Counted from the stretch's first letter, positions 16,652 through 26,021 are shown. The stretch: DNA of 64,000 bases from Paraburkholderia fungorum (GCF_003610895.1 NZ_MCAS01000045.1:1-64000), one strand, 5' to 3'. Notes: generated from the sequence alone by a model not told the origin. Translations and numbers: made by a program.

Positions 16652-17665
16652 ATGACCCCTAGCTTTCGCACGCTGCGCCAGATCGCTCTTGCTTCCAGCC
16701 TGCTGTTCGGCCTCGCGTCGCAGCACGCGAGCGCCGCTGACAGCGGGAAGATCACGATCATGGTGGGCGGCATCACGAAGCTGATCTATCTGCCGGCACG
16801 CCTGACCGAGCAGCTCGGCTATTTCAAGGATGAAGGGCTCGACGTCGAACTGCTGTCGCAACCGGCCGGCGTTGACGCTGAAAACGAACTGCTGGCTGGC
16901 GCTGTTCAGGCAGTCGTTGGTTTCTACGACCACACCATTGATCTGCAGACCAAAGGAAAGGACGTCAAGGCGATTGTGGTGTTTGGACAGGTGCCTGGCG
17001 AGGTCGAAATGGTGTCGGCCAAGGCGGCCGACACGGTCAAATCGATGGCTGACGTCAAGGGCAAGACGCTCGGCGTGACGGGTCTTGGTTCTTCAACCAG
17101 CTTCCTGACGCAATACCTGGCCGGCCAGCACGGCATTCAGTCGACCGAATACACGATGCTGCCGGTGGGCGCTGACGCGAGCTTCATCGCGGCGATCAAG
17201 CAAGGCCGGATCGACGCGGGCATGACGACCGAGCCCACCGTGTCTGCATTGCAGAAGTCTGGTGACGCCAAGGTACTCGTCGATATGCGCTCGGTCGAGG
17301 GCACGAAGGCAGCGTTGGGCGGCACCTACCCGGCGTCGAGCCTCTATGTGCAGGCGGCATGGGCCGATTCGCACAAGGCTGAAGCAGCGAAGCTCGCGCA
17401 CGCGTTCGTTCGCACTATGCAGTTCATCCACACGCACAGTGCGGAAGAAATCGCCGCGAAGATGCCCGACGACTATCAGAAGGACAAGCCGCTCTACGTG
17501 AGCGCGCTGAAGGCTTCGCTGCCGATGTACACGGCGGACGGCAAGATGCCGGCTGATGGACCGACGACGGTGCTCAAGGTGTTGTCGGCGTTCAATCCGT
17601 CGGTCAAGGGCAAGCATATCGAGCTGGCGAAAACCTACACCAACGAGTTCGTTAGCGCGAAGTAA
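16652..17665 (+). CDS. ABC transporter substrate-binding protein, NMT1/SsuA type
   Basis: The 337-residue product has a signal peptide (cut after ASA, near residue 28) and the periplasmic binding fold of the nitrate/sulfonate/taurine/pyrimidine-precursor family: YLPARLTEQLGYFKDEGLDV, VQAVVGFYDHTIDLQTKGKD, GKTLGVTGLGSSTSFLTQYL and IDAGMTTEPTVSAL. It captures a small organic or oxyanion substrate for the permease and ATPase downstream. Substrate identity cannot be read from sequence. ATG 16652 follows GGAG. The gene starts a three-gene operon ending at 19464. Confidence 0.93.
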   Translation: MTPSFRTLRQIALASSLLFGLASQHASAADSGKITIMVGGITKLIYLPARLTEQLGYFKDEGLDVELLSQPAGVDAENELLAGAVQAVVGFYDHTIDLQTKGKDVKAIVVFGQVPGEVEMVSAKAADTVKSMADVKGKTLGVTGLGSSTSFLTQYLAGQHGIQSTEYTMLPVGADASFIAAIKQGRIDAGMTTEPTVSALQKSGDAKVLVDMRSVEGTKAALGGTYPASSLYVQAAWADSHKAEAAKLAHAFVRTMQFIHTHSAEEIAAKMPDDYQKDKPLYVSALKASLPMYTADGKMPADGPTTVLKVLSAFNPSVKGKHIELAKTYTNEFVSAK

Positions 17666-17765
17666 GTCCGTGCCTGCCGGTTGCGCCTTTGTGCCTGATG
17701 CAACTGGTTTCGTTACGCGGCCGGTGCCGCCTTCGCGGTACCGGCCACTTTCCTGGATTTACCTG

Positions 17766-18563
17766 ATGAACCACGTTGTTTCAAAAGACGCGCCGGTGAT
17801 CGAGTTCGACTCGGTGTCATGCCGCTTTATTTCTCCGGACGGCAAGGCGACGATTGCGTTGCGTGATTTCAGCATGTCCGTCGCGAAAGGCGAATTCGTC
17901 GCGGTGGTCGGGCCGACCGGCTGTGGCAAGTCGACGACGCTCAGCATGATCACCGGGCTGCTGAAGCCGACTACCGGCGAAGTGCGTGTGATGGGCGCGC
18001 CTGTGGACGGCATCGATCCGCGCATCGGTTTCGTGTTTCAGGCCGACGCAGTGTTTCCGTGGCGCTCGGTGCTCGACAACGTGGCAGCTGGGCCGCTCTA
18101 CCGCGGCCGCTCGAAATCGGCCGCGCACGACGAGGCCAATGAGTGGCTGCGCCGCGTCGGACTCGAGAAGTTCGGGAAGCATTATCCCCATCAGCTGTCA
18201 GGCGGAATGAGAAAACGCGTCGCGCTCGCGCAGACCTTCATCAACAAGCCGGAAATCCTGCTGATGGACGAGCCATTCTCGGCGCTCGACATGCAGACGC
18301 GCACGTTGATGCAGGACGAACTGCTGCAGCTGTGGTCGGCGAATTCGGGGTCGGTGGTGTTTGTCACGCACGATCTTGAAGAAGCAATCGCGCTGGCCGA
18401 TCGCGTATTCGTGCTGACCGCACGGCCCGCGACACTGAAGAAGGTCTACGAGATCGATCTGCCGCGTCCGCGTGTCACCTCGGAGATCCGCTACGCGCCG
18501 CGCTTCATCGAAATCTCGCGCGATATCTGGCATGACCTGCGCGAGGAAGTGCAGATCGCCTGA
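17766..18563 (+). CDS. ABC transporter ATP-binding protein, SsuB/TauB type
   Basis: The 265-residue ATPase shows Walker A GPTGCGKST, Q-loop FQADAVFPW, signature LSGGMRKR, Walker B ILLMDEPFSALD and the H-loop FVTHD. The MRKR after the signature and the FPWRSV region are characteristic of the nitrate/sulfonate/taurine subfamily. It drives import with the permease encoded immediately downstream (one base between stop and the first ATG). ATG 17766 was chosen because the homologous N-terminus (VIEFDSVSCRF) starts soon after; the longer frame lies in the intergenic region and has unrelated composition. Confidence 0.95.
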   Translation: MNHVVSKDAPVIEFDSVSCRFISPDGKATIALRDFSMSVAKGEFVAVVGPTGCGKSTTLSMITGLLKPTTGEVRVMGAPVDGIDPRIGFVFQADAVFPWRSVLDNVAAGPLYRGRSKSAAHDEANEWLRRVGLEKFGKHYPHQLSGGMRKRVALAQTFINKPEILLMDEPFSALDMQTRTLMQDELLQLWSANSGSVVFVTHDLEEAIALADRVFVLTARPATLKKVYEIDLPRPRVTSEIRYAPRFIEISRDIWHDLREEVQIA

Positions 18564-18564
18564 C

Positions 18565-19464
18565 ATGGATCGACTGATACAACCTGACACCGGAACAACA
18601 CAGATGGCAACTCCTGAATACGCATTGCAGACGGGCTTCGATAGCGCGTCGCTGGCCAATGTTGAAAAGATCGCACAGCGGCGGCTACGCCAGCGGCATA
18701 CACTGATTATCGGCCTGCGGGTACTGGTGCTGGTGATCGTGCTGGGTGGGTGGGAAATGGGTGGACGATTCAAATGGATTGATCCCTTCTTCTTCTCGAT
18801 GCCGTCTGCGATTTTCACGCAGATCGTCGACTGGTTTGTCAACGGCACGTCGCAGGGGCCGCTGCTGCAGCAGGTCTGGGTCACGCTCGAAGAAACCTTC
18901 CTGGGTTTTCTGATTGGCTCAGTCGGCGGCATCGTGTGCGGTGTGGTGCTGGGTCGCAACAAGCTGCTCTCCGACGTGTTCAGCATTTACATCCAGATCG
19001 CCAACTCGATCCCGCGCGTGGTGCTGGGGTCAGTGTTCGTGATCGCGCTTGGTTTGGGCATGGCATCGAAAGTCGCGTTGGCCGTCGTGATGGTGTTCTT
19101 CGTCGTGTTCGGCAATGCGTTCCAAGGCGTGCGTGAAGCCGACCGCTACATGATTGCGAATGCTCAGATCCTCGGTGCCTCAAAGCGTCAGTTGACCACG
19201 TCAGTGGTGATTCCATCAGCGCTGTCGTGGATTCTGGCCAGCCTGCACGTGAGCTTCGGTTTCGCGCTGGTCGGTGCGGTAGTCGGCGAGTTCCTCGGTT
19301 CAAAGCAGGGCATCGGCCTGCTGATCTCGACGGCGCAAGGCGCATTCAATGCGAGCGGCGTGTTCGCCGCGATGATCGTGCTCGCGGTGGTCGCGCTCAC
19401 GGCCGACTATCTGCTTACCGCGCTGGAGAAGCGACTGCTGAAGTGGCGGCCTGCGGCATTCTGA
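18565..19464 (+). CDS. ABC transporter permease, SsuC/TauC type
   Basis: The 299-residue protein has about six transmembrane helices and the binding-protein-dependent permease motif at VREADRYMIANAQILGASKRQ, where the EAA loop contacts the ATPase. It forms the channel of the importer encoded with the two preceding genes. ATG 18565 nearly abuts the ATPase stop; ATG 18604 (MATPEYALQ) is an alternative start with GGAAC upstream. The C-terminus ends with a helix and a basic tail (EKRLLKWRPAAF), complete for the family. Confidence 0.93.
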   Translation: MDRLIQPDTGTTQMATPEYALQTGFDSASLANVEKIAQRRLRQRHTLIIGLRVLVLVIVLGGWEMGGRFKWIDPFFFSMPSAIFTQIVDWFVNGTSQGPLLQQVWVTLEETFLGFLIGSVGGIVCGVVLGRNKLLSDVFSIYIQIANSIPRVVLGSVFVIALGLGMASKVALAVVMVFFVVFGNAFQGVREADRYMIANAQILGASKRQLTTSVVIPSALSWILASLHVSFGFALVGAVVGEFLGSKQGIGLLISTAQGAFNASGVFAAMIVLAVVALTADYLLTALEKRLLKWRPAAF

Positions 19465-19874
19465 GCTTCAGGGGGAAGGATGATTGTCGCTGGAGCGAAG
19501 GGACAGAGCGGCACGACGTGGCGGACGGATGCTCTGGTGCAACACATCGCCTTGTTGTCGTTGGCGGAACGTCGAGTGACGATGCCGACGCAGAAGAAGA
19601 TCCGCTGTCCGTGACGAGTTCGCTGCTGTGCTGAAGGCACTCGGGTCGCCGTCGGGCGACCGGGTCGTGAGGTGGGTTGAGCGGTTCGGGTATTTCCGCG
19701 GAGGCGCGTATGGGTTCGATCGCTTTCATCGCGGCATAGCCGACGTCGGGCTCACCGGACTCGGGTTGTCAAATGTCCACGGGTTTCCCTGGTCTCAGGC
19801 TGGCACGGTGGGCCGGCACAGGAGGTTGAGCATATTGGCCGCCGCTGGGCGCGTCGCGCGATTGAGGAAAAGCA
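19465..19874. other. Intergenic region between the ABC operon and the response regulator
   Basis: No gene, clear terminator or repeat was recognised. It contains the promoter region of the downstream regulator. Confidence 0.35.
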
Positions 19875-20549
19875 ATGAAGCTGCTGCTCGTGGAAGACAA
19901 CGCGGAACTCGCGCACTGGATTGTCAACCTGCTGCGCAGTGAAAACTTCGCGATCGATTGCGTCGGCGACGGCGAAAGCGCGGATAGGGCGCTGGCGGCT
20001 CAATGCTACGACGTGGTGCTACTGGACATCCAACTGCCAGGAATGGACGGCAAGGAAGTGCTGGCACGACTGCGCCGCCGTGGCGACAAGGTGCCCGTAC
20101 TGATCCTGACGGCGCATGGCTCGACAGACGACAAGGTCGACTGTTTTAGCGCGGGCGCCGACGATTATGTCGTCAAGCCATTCGATGCACGGGAACTGGT
20201 GGCGCGGATCAAGGCGCTGATCCGCAGGCAGGCAGGTGCAATGTCGGACTGTCTCGTTTGTGGCAACTTGAAGTACATACCCGACACGCGTGATTTCCGT
20301 CTTAACGACCAGCCGCTCGCGTTGCGACCTCGTGAGCACACCGTCCTCGAAGCGCTGATGCTGAGACAGGGGAAAACAGTTTCGAAGGCAACCCTTATGG
20401 AAAGCGTGTTCAGTCTCGACGACGAGCCTAGCGCGGATGCTATAGACATCTATATTCACCGTTTGCGCAGGCACCTGGCCTTGTCGAGCGCACAGATCAT
20501 GACGTTGCGTGGGCTTGGCTACATTTTGCGCAGCAGGGATACGACGTAG
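19875..20549 (+). CDS. OmpR-family response regulator, orphan
   Basis: The 224-residue protein has a receiver domain (about 1-115) with the acidic pair EDN at 7-9, phospho-acceptor Asp51 in LLDIQLPGMDG, Thr in LILTAHG and Lys in YVVKPFDA, followed by a winged-helix DNA-binding domain (about 125-220) with RPREHTVLEAL and DIYIHRLRRHL. It resembles the QseB/TctD subgroup. GAGGAAA precedes ATG 19875. No histidine kinase gene is adjacent, so its sensor is elsewhere. A perfect 16-bp palindrome and a porin gene lie directly downstream. Confidence 0.94.
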   Translation: MKLLLVEDNAELAHWIVNLLRSENFAIDCVGDGESADRALAAQCYDVVLLDIQLPGMDGKEVLARLRRRGDKVPVLILTAHGSTDDKVDCFSAGADDYVVKPFDARELVARIKALIRRQAGAMSDCLVCGNLKYIPDTRDFRLNDQPLALRPREHTVLEALMLRQGKTVSKATLMESVFSLDDEPSADAIDIYIHRLRRHLALSSAQIMTLRGLGYILRSRDTT

Positions 20550-20573
20550 CGGATGCTAAATCAGTGGCGTATA

Positions 20574-20589
20574 TAAGTGAATTCACTTA
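20574..20589. promoter_or_regulatory. Perfect 16-bp palindrome, candidate operator
   Basis: TAAGTGAATTCACTTA lies 25 bases after the response regulator stop and about 150 bases before the porin start. It is too AT-rich and lacks the T-run for a terminator, so an operator for a dimeric regulator is more likely. Confidence 0.5.
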
Positions 20590-20736
20590 GTTGTGCGAAT
20601 GATACGGGAAAGCTGCCTGAAGGATTGACGTCACTAGGATAGCGCTCATTGACGGAACGGGACTGTCATCCAGATGTCCGGACCGCAGTTGCAGCAGGCA
20701 ACCAGAACAAAAATTTCAACGCAGTAATCAGAGGAG

Positions 20737-21873
20737 ATGACCTTGAAGCAAAAGTATATGACCCTGGCCGTCGCAGCAGGCGCTTTGGCGGCGAGCGGCG
20801 CGCATGCACAGTCGAGCGTGCAACTCTATGGTCTCATCGATTTGAGCGCGGTCGCCTACACGACGAATGCCGACGCAGCCGGCAAGCACGTGATCGGCAT
20901 GGGCCACGCGGGCGAGCCGTGGTTCAGCGGCAGCCGTTGGGGCGTGCACGGCGCCGAGGACATCGGTGGTGGCAATAAGATCATTTTCAAGTTGGAAAGC
21001 GAATTCGTTGCCGCGAACGGCAACATGGAAGATCCCGGTCAGCTCTTCGACCGTGACTCCTGGGTCGGCGTCGAGAACGCTACGATCGGCCAGGTGACGG
21101 CCGGCTTCCAGGATACGGTCGCGAAGGATTTCTCGGGACTTTACGCCGACCCGTACGTCAGCGCGAAGTTCTCGACGAACGAAGGCGCCTACACCAATTC
21201 CAATAACTTCAAGCAACTGGTGTTCTACGCGGCTGGCCCGACTGGTACGCGTTCCGAGAACGGCATCCAGTGGCGCAAGCTCTTCAGCAACGGCATTTAT
21301 GCGGCCGCCGGCTATCAGTTCAGCAACTCGACGCAGTTCGCCAACGGCTCGGGCTACCAGGCCGCGCTCGGCTGGAACGTTGGGCCGGCCTCCATCGGCG
21401 GCTTCTACAGCCACACGAACAACGGCGGTTTTACTGATCAAACGTACTCGGTGGGGGGCGACTATCGTTTCGGCATCGGCCGTGTCAACGCCGGCTACTT
21501 CCATTACACGGGCAAGCAGGGCTCGCTGCCGGATCGGGAGGACAATGCGTGGACGGTGTCGTTCAAGCTCGCACCAAAGGGTCCGTTCGACTATGAACTC
21601 GGCTATCAGCAGATGCATGTGAAGAACGCCGCCTACAACAGCGACGGTGACATCCCGAACGCCAACTCCGGCGCATTCGACACGACGGCCACGACGGTTC
21701 ACAACGGCTACAAGGAGACGGTCTACGCGTCAGCTTTCTACCACCTCTCGAAGCGCACAGAGGTGTATCTGGCCGCCGACTACATGAAACTGCATGGTGG
21801 CTATACGGTCTCGACAACGTTTGGTCACAACAACCAGCTCGAAGTGGCCACGGGTATCCGTACGCGCTTCTGA
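20737..21873 (+). CDS. GBP-type outer-membrane porin
   Basis: The 378-residue protein has a signal peptide (cut after AHA at about 24), starts QSSVQLYGLIDLS, contains SRWGVHGAEDIGGGNKIIFKLES, the hallmark of neisserial/burkholderial trimeric porins, and ends in the assembly signal ...GIRTRF with terminal Phe. It forms a passive channel for small solutes. ATG 20737 follows GAGG. Regulation by the adjacent response regulator is plausible but unproven. A strong terminator follows at 21926-21959. Confidence 0.95.
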   Translation: MTLKQKYMTLAVAAGALAASGAHAQSSVQLYGLIDLSAVAYTTNADAAGKHVIGMGHAGEPWFSGSRWGVHGAEDIGGGNKIIFKLESEFVAANGNMEDPGQLFDRDSWVGVENATIGQVTAGFQDTVAKDFSGLYADPYVSAKFSTNEGAYTNSNNFKQLVFYAAGPTGTRSENGIQWRKLFSNGIYAAAGYQFSNSTQFANGSGYQAALGWNVGPASIGGFYSHTNNGGFTDQTYSVGGDYRFGIGRVNAGYFHYTGKQGSLPDREDNAWTVSFKLAPKGPFDYELGYQQMHVKNAAYNSDGDIPNANSGAFDTTATTVHNGYKETVYASAFYHLSKRTEVYLAADYMKLHGGYTVSTTFGHNNQLEVATGIRTRF

Positions 21874-21925
21874 TCTAGGCATCAGCTCCTCGCAGTAGAT
21901 CTTTCTGATCGATTTCCTACAATTT

Positions 21926-21959
21926 GCGGCGGCGGATATATCCGCCTGCCGCTTTTTTT
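21926..21959 (+). terminator. Intrinsic terminator of the porin gene
   Basis: GCGGC-GGCGGA pairs with TCCGCC-GCCGC with a single bulged T, around a short TATA loop, followed by seven T. This is the clearest rho-independent terminator in the window. Confidence 0.9.
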
Positions 21960-21989
21960 CTGTTCAGCGGGTCGGGGAAGAAGACAACC

Positions 21990-23615
21990 ATGTTCAGAGA
22001 TACCACTATCCGAACAGCTTTGACGATCACCATCGCCGGTTATTCAGCAGCGCTGATGCTCGTAATCGCAACATCGATCGCGGGTCTGAAAGCGGCCAAC
22101 ACGGCGCTCGACAGGATGTACCGCGAGGAAACGGCGTCGCTGCGACACCTGACCGCCAGCAGCGACGCGCTTCTGCAGGTGCGGGTCGATCTCGGTGCGT
22201 ACGAAACGCTCGTCGCGCAGGGCAAACCGACCGACGCAGTGCTCGCCCGGGTGCATGCCGAGCAGGCCAGCAGCGATCACGAACTGGTTGCCTATGCGGC
22301 GCAACCGCCTTCGAACGAGGTCGAGAGGAAGCTGGCCGACGCACTGCACGCGAAGCGCGAGCAATTGATGAAACAGGCGCTTGCGCCTGAAATTACGGCG
22401 CTCGACCAGAACGATTTCATGTCGTTTCGCACGACGCAGCGACAGGCGCCTGACACACTGTTCAGTGACTACCGGAGCGCCGCGCTCGCGCTCGAGGATT
22501 TTCAGGCAAACCAGCAACAGGCGCGTTTCGCGTCGGCGCAACAGCATTTCCATATGCTGCTCTGGCTCTTTGGCGCGATCGGATCCGCCTCGATCGTGCT
22601 GGGCGTGTTCGCTCGTTTCGCGTTGACGGCGTCGATCGTGCGGCCCATTAATCAGGCGATTCAACATTTCGAGCGCATTGCAGCCGGAGATCTGACAGGC
22701 GCGATCGATACGCTGCGCGCCAACGAGATGGGCCGGTTGATGGCTGCACTGGCGCGAATGCAGGCGGGGCTTGCTGCCGCCGTGGGGCAGGTGCGGCGCG
22801 GGACGGCGGCGATCACCCATGGCGTCCGCGAAATCGCGAGTGGCAATGGCGATCTGTCGACACGTACCGAGCAGCAGGCGGCGACTTTGGAGGAGACCGC
22901 ATCGAGCATGGAAGAGTTGACTGCGACCGTCCGGCAAAACGCCGACAACGCGCGGCAGGCCAGCACGCTCGCCGAAAACGCGTCGGAAGTCGCGGAACGC
23001 GGTGGCGACGTTGTCGGTCAGGTTGTCGATGTGATTGCGGACATGTCGTCGAGTTCAAACCGGATCGTCGACATCATTGGCGCGATCGAGGGCATTGCGT
23101 TCCAGACCAACATCCTCGCTCTGAATGCAGCCGTCGAAGCTGCGCGTGCCGGCGAGGAAGGGCGCGGATTCGCGGTGGTCGCGGGCGAAGTCCGCACGCT
23201 CGCGCAACGTTCGGCCGCTGCAGCGAAGGAAATCAGAGAGCTGATTGGCGATTCGGTTGCGAAGGTGAAGAACGGTGCCGATTTGGCGGCTCGCGCGGGT
23301 AACACAATGACCGAAATCGTCGCGGCGGCCCGCAACGTTACCGGCATCGTCAGCGAAATTAGTGTGGCCTCGGAGGAACAGTCGCGCGGTATCGATCAGA
23401 TCAATCGCGCCGTGACGCAGATGGATAACGCGACCCAGCAGAACGCCGCACTGGTCGAGCAGGCCGCAGCGGCGGCTGCGTCGCTTGAAGAACAGGCGCG
23501 CGCGCTCGACCATGCGGTGGCCGTGTTCCGGCTGGCTGAAACGGACATGCCGTCCGCCGTGGAACCCGGCAGGCAGAACTGGATGGCGTCGGGGCCATCG
23601 ACCGTAGACGCATGA
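21990..23615 (+). CDS. Methyl-accepting chemotaxis protein
   Basis: The 541-residue receptor has a transmembrane helix near 11-31, a four-helix-bundle-like periplasmic domain, a second helix near 190-210, a HAMP domain and a long cytoplasmic coiled coil. The CheA/CheW-binding hairpin tip is present as GIAFQTNILALNAAVEAARAG, flanked by methylation helices (QQAATLEETASSMEELTATV and TQQNAALVEQAAAAAASL). It senses a periplasmic ligand. ATG 21990 gives the usual short cytoplasmic N-terminus; a longer frame overlaps the porin terminator. The stop overlaps the next gene as ATGA. Confidence 0.95.
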   Translation: MFRDTTIRTALTITIAGYSAALMLVIATSIAGLKAANTALDRMYREETASLRHLTASSDALLQVRVDLGAYETLVAQGKPTDAVLARVHAEQASSDHELVAYAAQPPSNEVERKLADALHAKREQLMKQALAPEITALDQNDFMSFRTTQRQAPDTLFSDYRSAALALEDFQANQQQARFASAQQHFHMLLWLFGAIGSASIVLGVFARFALTASIVRPINQAIQHFERIAAGDLTGAIDTLRANEMGRLMAALARMQAGLAAAVGQVRRGTAAITHGVREIASGNGDLSTRTEQQAATLEETASSMEELTATVRQNADNARQASTLAENASEVAERGGDVVGQVVDVIADMSSSSNRIVDIIGAIEGIAFQTNILALNAAVEAARAGEEGRGFAVVAGEVRTLAQRSAAAAKEIRELIGDSVAKVKNGADLAARAGNTMTEIVAAARNVTGIVSEISVASEEQSRGIDQINRAVTQMDNATQQNAALVEQAAAAAASLEEQARALDHAVAVFRLAETDMPSAVEPGRQNWMASGPSTVDA

Positions 23616-23950
23616 CGGTAGCCGACGGAAGCGAACACTATCTGATCAGTGGCCGCACGCACCACCGGACAGTCTTCCGACCGGGCGACTGGGCCGAGCG
23701 TCTGATGGGCGTCATCATCCTGTTCGTCGGGGAGCGTCGGCCCGGGATTCACATCGCCTCGACGCGCCTCGCCATGCCGGTCGTCGATACTGGCGTGAAA
23801 TGCCTGATTGTGTCCGGTGAACTCCGAAGCGTTTGTCCGGAAGCCTTTGACTTCGTTGTCGGGTTTGCCGAAGACAATGATCTGCCGGTTGCGGTTCGTT
23901 TCTCGTGCGGCGACGGGGCTGCCCGGTCGGGTCCGGCCCGGGTCGACTGA
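23612..23950 (+). CDS. DUF3579 family protein
   Basis: The 112-residue product shows the family pattern YLISGRTHHRTVFRPGDWAERL, then VKCLIVSGELRSVCPEAFDFV and a C-terminal FAEDNDLPVAV. The family is common in beta-proteobacteria and has no established function. The start overlaps the chemoreceptor stop by four bases, implying translational coupling and possibly a linked role. It has no signal peptide and should be cytoplasmic. Confidence 0.85.
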   Translation: MTVADGSEHYLISGRTHHRTVFRPGDWAERLMGVIILFVGERRPGIHIASTRLAMPVVDTGVKCLIVSGELRSVCPEAFDFVVGFAEDNDLPVAVRFSCGDGAARSGPARVD

Positions 23951-24471
23951 TTCACACCCTGCCGGTGCGGCGCGGCCCCGCGTGGGACGGGCAATCGGTC
24001 GAACCGGCCGCGGCGCGACCTGCCGTGGCAACTGAAGGTTCATCTCAAAGTCGCGCCAGAGGCGAAGAGGTGCGCGGTGAGCCCTCAAGGGCAGTGTGGC
24101 GCGTTTGCGCCGGTTGCCTCACGTTCAGTTTTTGCTCGTTCTCGCCAGACACGATGCGGTTGCGGACTCGGTCTATTCGTTACACGTTACGCGCCATCGG
24201 CGCGCGGTTCTCGGAGATTGAGCTGATTTGTTCTGACAGTTCTCTTCTCTCTGCTCGTAGTCACCGCGCCACCGTCATTTGGGATCTGATCATTGGCATT
24301 GGCTGCGATGTTTCCGGTTAGTTCTGTGCGTCGATATAACCCTGGCGTTTATGACAGAAATTTGCGCTCAGCTTGGTCTACCCCCCTGTAGAACGGCTTT
24401 CCTCCAAACGACCCGAACGGTCCGAGGGAGGACGGGTCAAATGATCATGCAGTTTTTTCGGAGAGAGGAAA
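23951..24471. other. Intergenic region, nothing recognised
   Basis: Frames on both strands lack initiation signals and family motifs. The last part should contain the promoter of the small exported protein at 24472. Confidence 0.35.
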
Positions 24472-24774
24472 GTGGATGATCCTGCAAAGCGTATCGTGCT
24501 GGTTGCAGTGACTGTTTGCAGCACTGCTTGCCAGGCCGTGCAGCCCGACTACGCGTACGAGACAACCGTACGTCTGCCCGAGGGTAAAACGGCGCATTGT
24601 GCCGTGAATGAGCCTGCGGATGCCGGGCGCGTCTCAAGCACTACGCTTGACCTGAGTGATCAGCGCAAGGCCGAGGTGCTAGCCACGCAGCGCCTGCGCG
24701 TGTTGAGCGGCCCCAGATCGGACTACCCGTCCCCCTATACGGCGCCCGTCGTGAGGTGCGAGCTTGTCAACTGA
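24472..24774 (+). CDS. Small exported protein, paralogue 1
   Basis: A GTG start at 24472 follows AGAGAGGAAA closely. The 100-residue product has a hydrophobic N-terminus (IVLVAVTVCSTACQA) and a mature region starting QPDYAYETTVRLPEGKTAHC, and it shares the block LATQRLRVLSGP-SDYPSPYTAP with the gene at 25719-26021. The last codons (RCELVN) fall within the dispersed repeat that starts at 24755, so its C-terminus was probably replaced when that repeat arrived. The hydrophobic leader is shorter than in the paralogue. Function unknown. Confidence 0.65.
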   Translation: MDDPAKRIVLVAVTVCSTACQAVQPDYAYETTVRLPEGKTAHCAVNEPADAGRVSSTTLDLSDQRKAEVLATQRLRVLSGPRSDYPSPYTAPVVRCELVN

Positions 24775-24950
24775 GCATCGGGGTTGTCGCACTTCCGTGC
24801 GAATTCTGGCAGTTGGTTTCGAAAGATCGATATTGATCAATAGCTTGCGCAATCCCCGGTTGCGTACCAGCCGCACAGCCGTCGAGTCTTGCTGCACGCG
24901 TCTCTGCATCTGACTACCGTCAGATTTCGCACCAACCTAACGATTTCCCC
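24755..24950. repeat. Dispersed ~197-bp repeat, copy A
   Basis: This 196-base block matches 47134-47330 with roughly nine of ten bases identical and one single-base gap. It starts GGTGCGAGCTTGTCAACTGA and ends near ACGATTTCCCC. GGTGCGA at the left recurs inverted (TCGCACC) at 24927-24933. It overlaps the end of the preceding coding sequence and shows no intact gene of its own. Confidence 0.85.
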
Positions 24951-25718
24951 CGCCGGACCGCTGTGCGACTATTTGCACGCAGTCCGCAGGTTAACTGACT
25001 GCGGAACTTGCGTCACCGCCCTTCACCCCGCAGACACGTCGCCTGTCCTGTCGACCCGCAAAGGGATGGCCATTTAGATCAGTTGATCCCGCCGAATCAC
25101 CATCCGTAAAACCGGGACCACGTTCCGACCGTCCCTGCCAACCCGACTGTTCCCGGGTCAGTCCGCGTGGCACCTGCCTCTGGCTACCGACGCAGCACTT
25201 GTGAAAACGTGCCCCCTTCCGTGACTGAAGCAACCGGCTGCCCGCCTTATGGTCTGGGCTTGGCGGCCGCTTTGGCGCATCTCATCTAACGAGGTTTTTA
25301 ACAGTTCACATATCTTGCGCCTACGGAACTGGGCTCGCATCTCATACCGCGCGGCGCGCCGGCAGTGTCGATTTCCTCCGCGTCGCCGGGTGAACCCCAG
25401 GTCAATCACAGCCGCCTCGTGCCGGTTACGCATGTCTGAATAGGCAACCGCCGGTCGTACAGCAGGTCGCCGCACTTGTGACCGTTCGCGCAAACGCAGA
25501 GCGCAGCGAAACAGAAACGAGCCTTACCGTCTACTACGTACCGCTTGACGCGCGCGGCTGACGGCGACACGTGTCGCATCACGAAAGGGACGAATACCTT
25601 GGGTTCGCGTCTCCGTACAACAAAGCGCATATCCTGAAAAAGAGAGTTTCAGGATATGCCATATCTCAAAAGCGTCGGCCGATGTCAAATGACGAGGACG
25701 ATTAACAAGGAACACATC
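24951..25718. other. Intergenic DNA after repeat copy A
   Basis: No supported gene. Several short GC-rich frames lack initiation signals. The end contains the leader of the second small exported protein. Confidence 0.35.
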
Positions 25719-26021
25719 ATGATGATTCGACACTTCACCTGCGCGCTGCTCGGCGTCGTCACTTTCTGGTCGACCGACGGCATGGCTGCGCAACCCGATT
25801 ACGTCTATCAAACGACCGTACAGCTCGCCGACGGCAAGATGCTGACATGCGGCGTCAACGAACCGCTACCGCACGGCGCCACGCCCGCTAATCTCACCCG
25901 CCGCGAGCAAACGCAAGCTGACGTCCTCGCGACCCAGCGCCTGCGCGTCCTGAGCGGCCCGGATTCCGACTATCCGTCGCCCTACACCGCGCCGACCATC
26001 ATTTGCTCGAGCGCAGGCTAA
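25719..26021 (+). CDS. Small exported protein, paralogue 2
   Basis: ATG 25719 (a second ATG follows at once) has AAGG eight bases upstream. The 100-residue product has a signal peptide (MMIRHFTCALLGVVTFWSTD, cut after MAA) and a mature part QPDYVYQTTVQLADGKMLTC with the conserved core LATQRLRVLSGPDSDYPSPY. Two cysteines in the mature protein (LTCGVNEP and IICSSAG) could form a disulfide. Paralogue 1 has equivalent cysteines. The family is unfamiliar to me; a periplasmic or secreted location is the only inference. Confidence 0.7.
   Translation: MMIRHFTCALLGVVTFWSTDGMAAQPDYVYQTTVQLADGKMLTCGVNEPLPHGATPANLTRREQTQADVLATQRLRVLSGPDSDYPSPYTAPTIICSSAG

Noticed and set aside
20728..21702. Minus-strand open frame of 324 codons opposite the porin gene
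   Set aside because: The plus strand has a full porin with signal peptide, hallmark motif, terminal Phe and terminator; the antisense frame has none of these.
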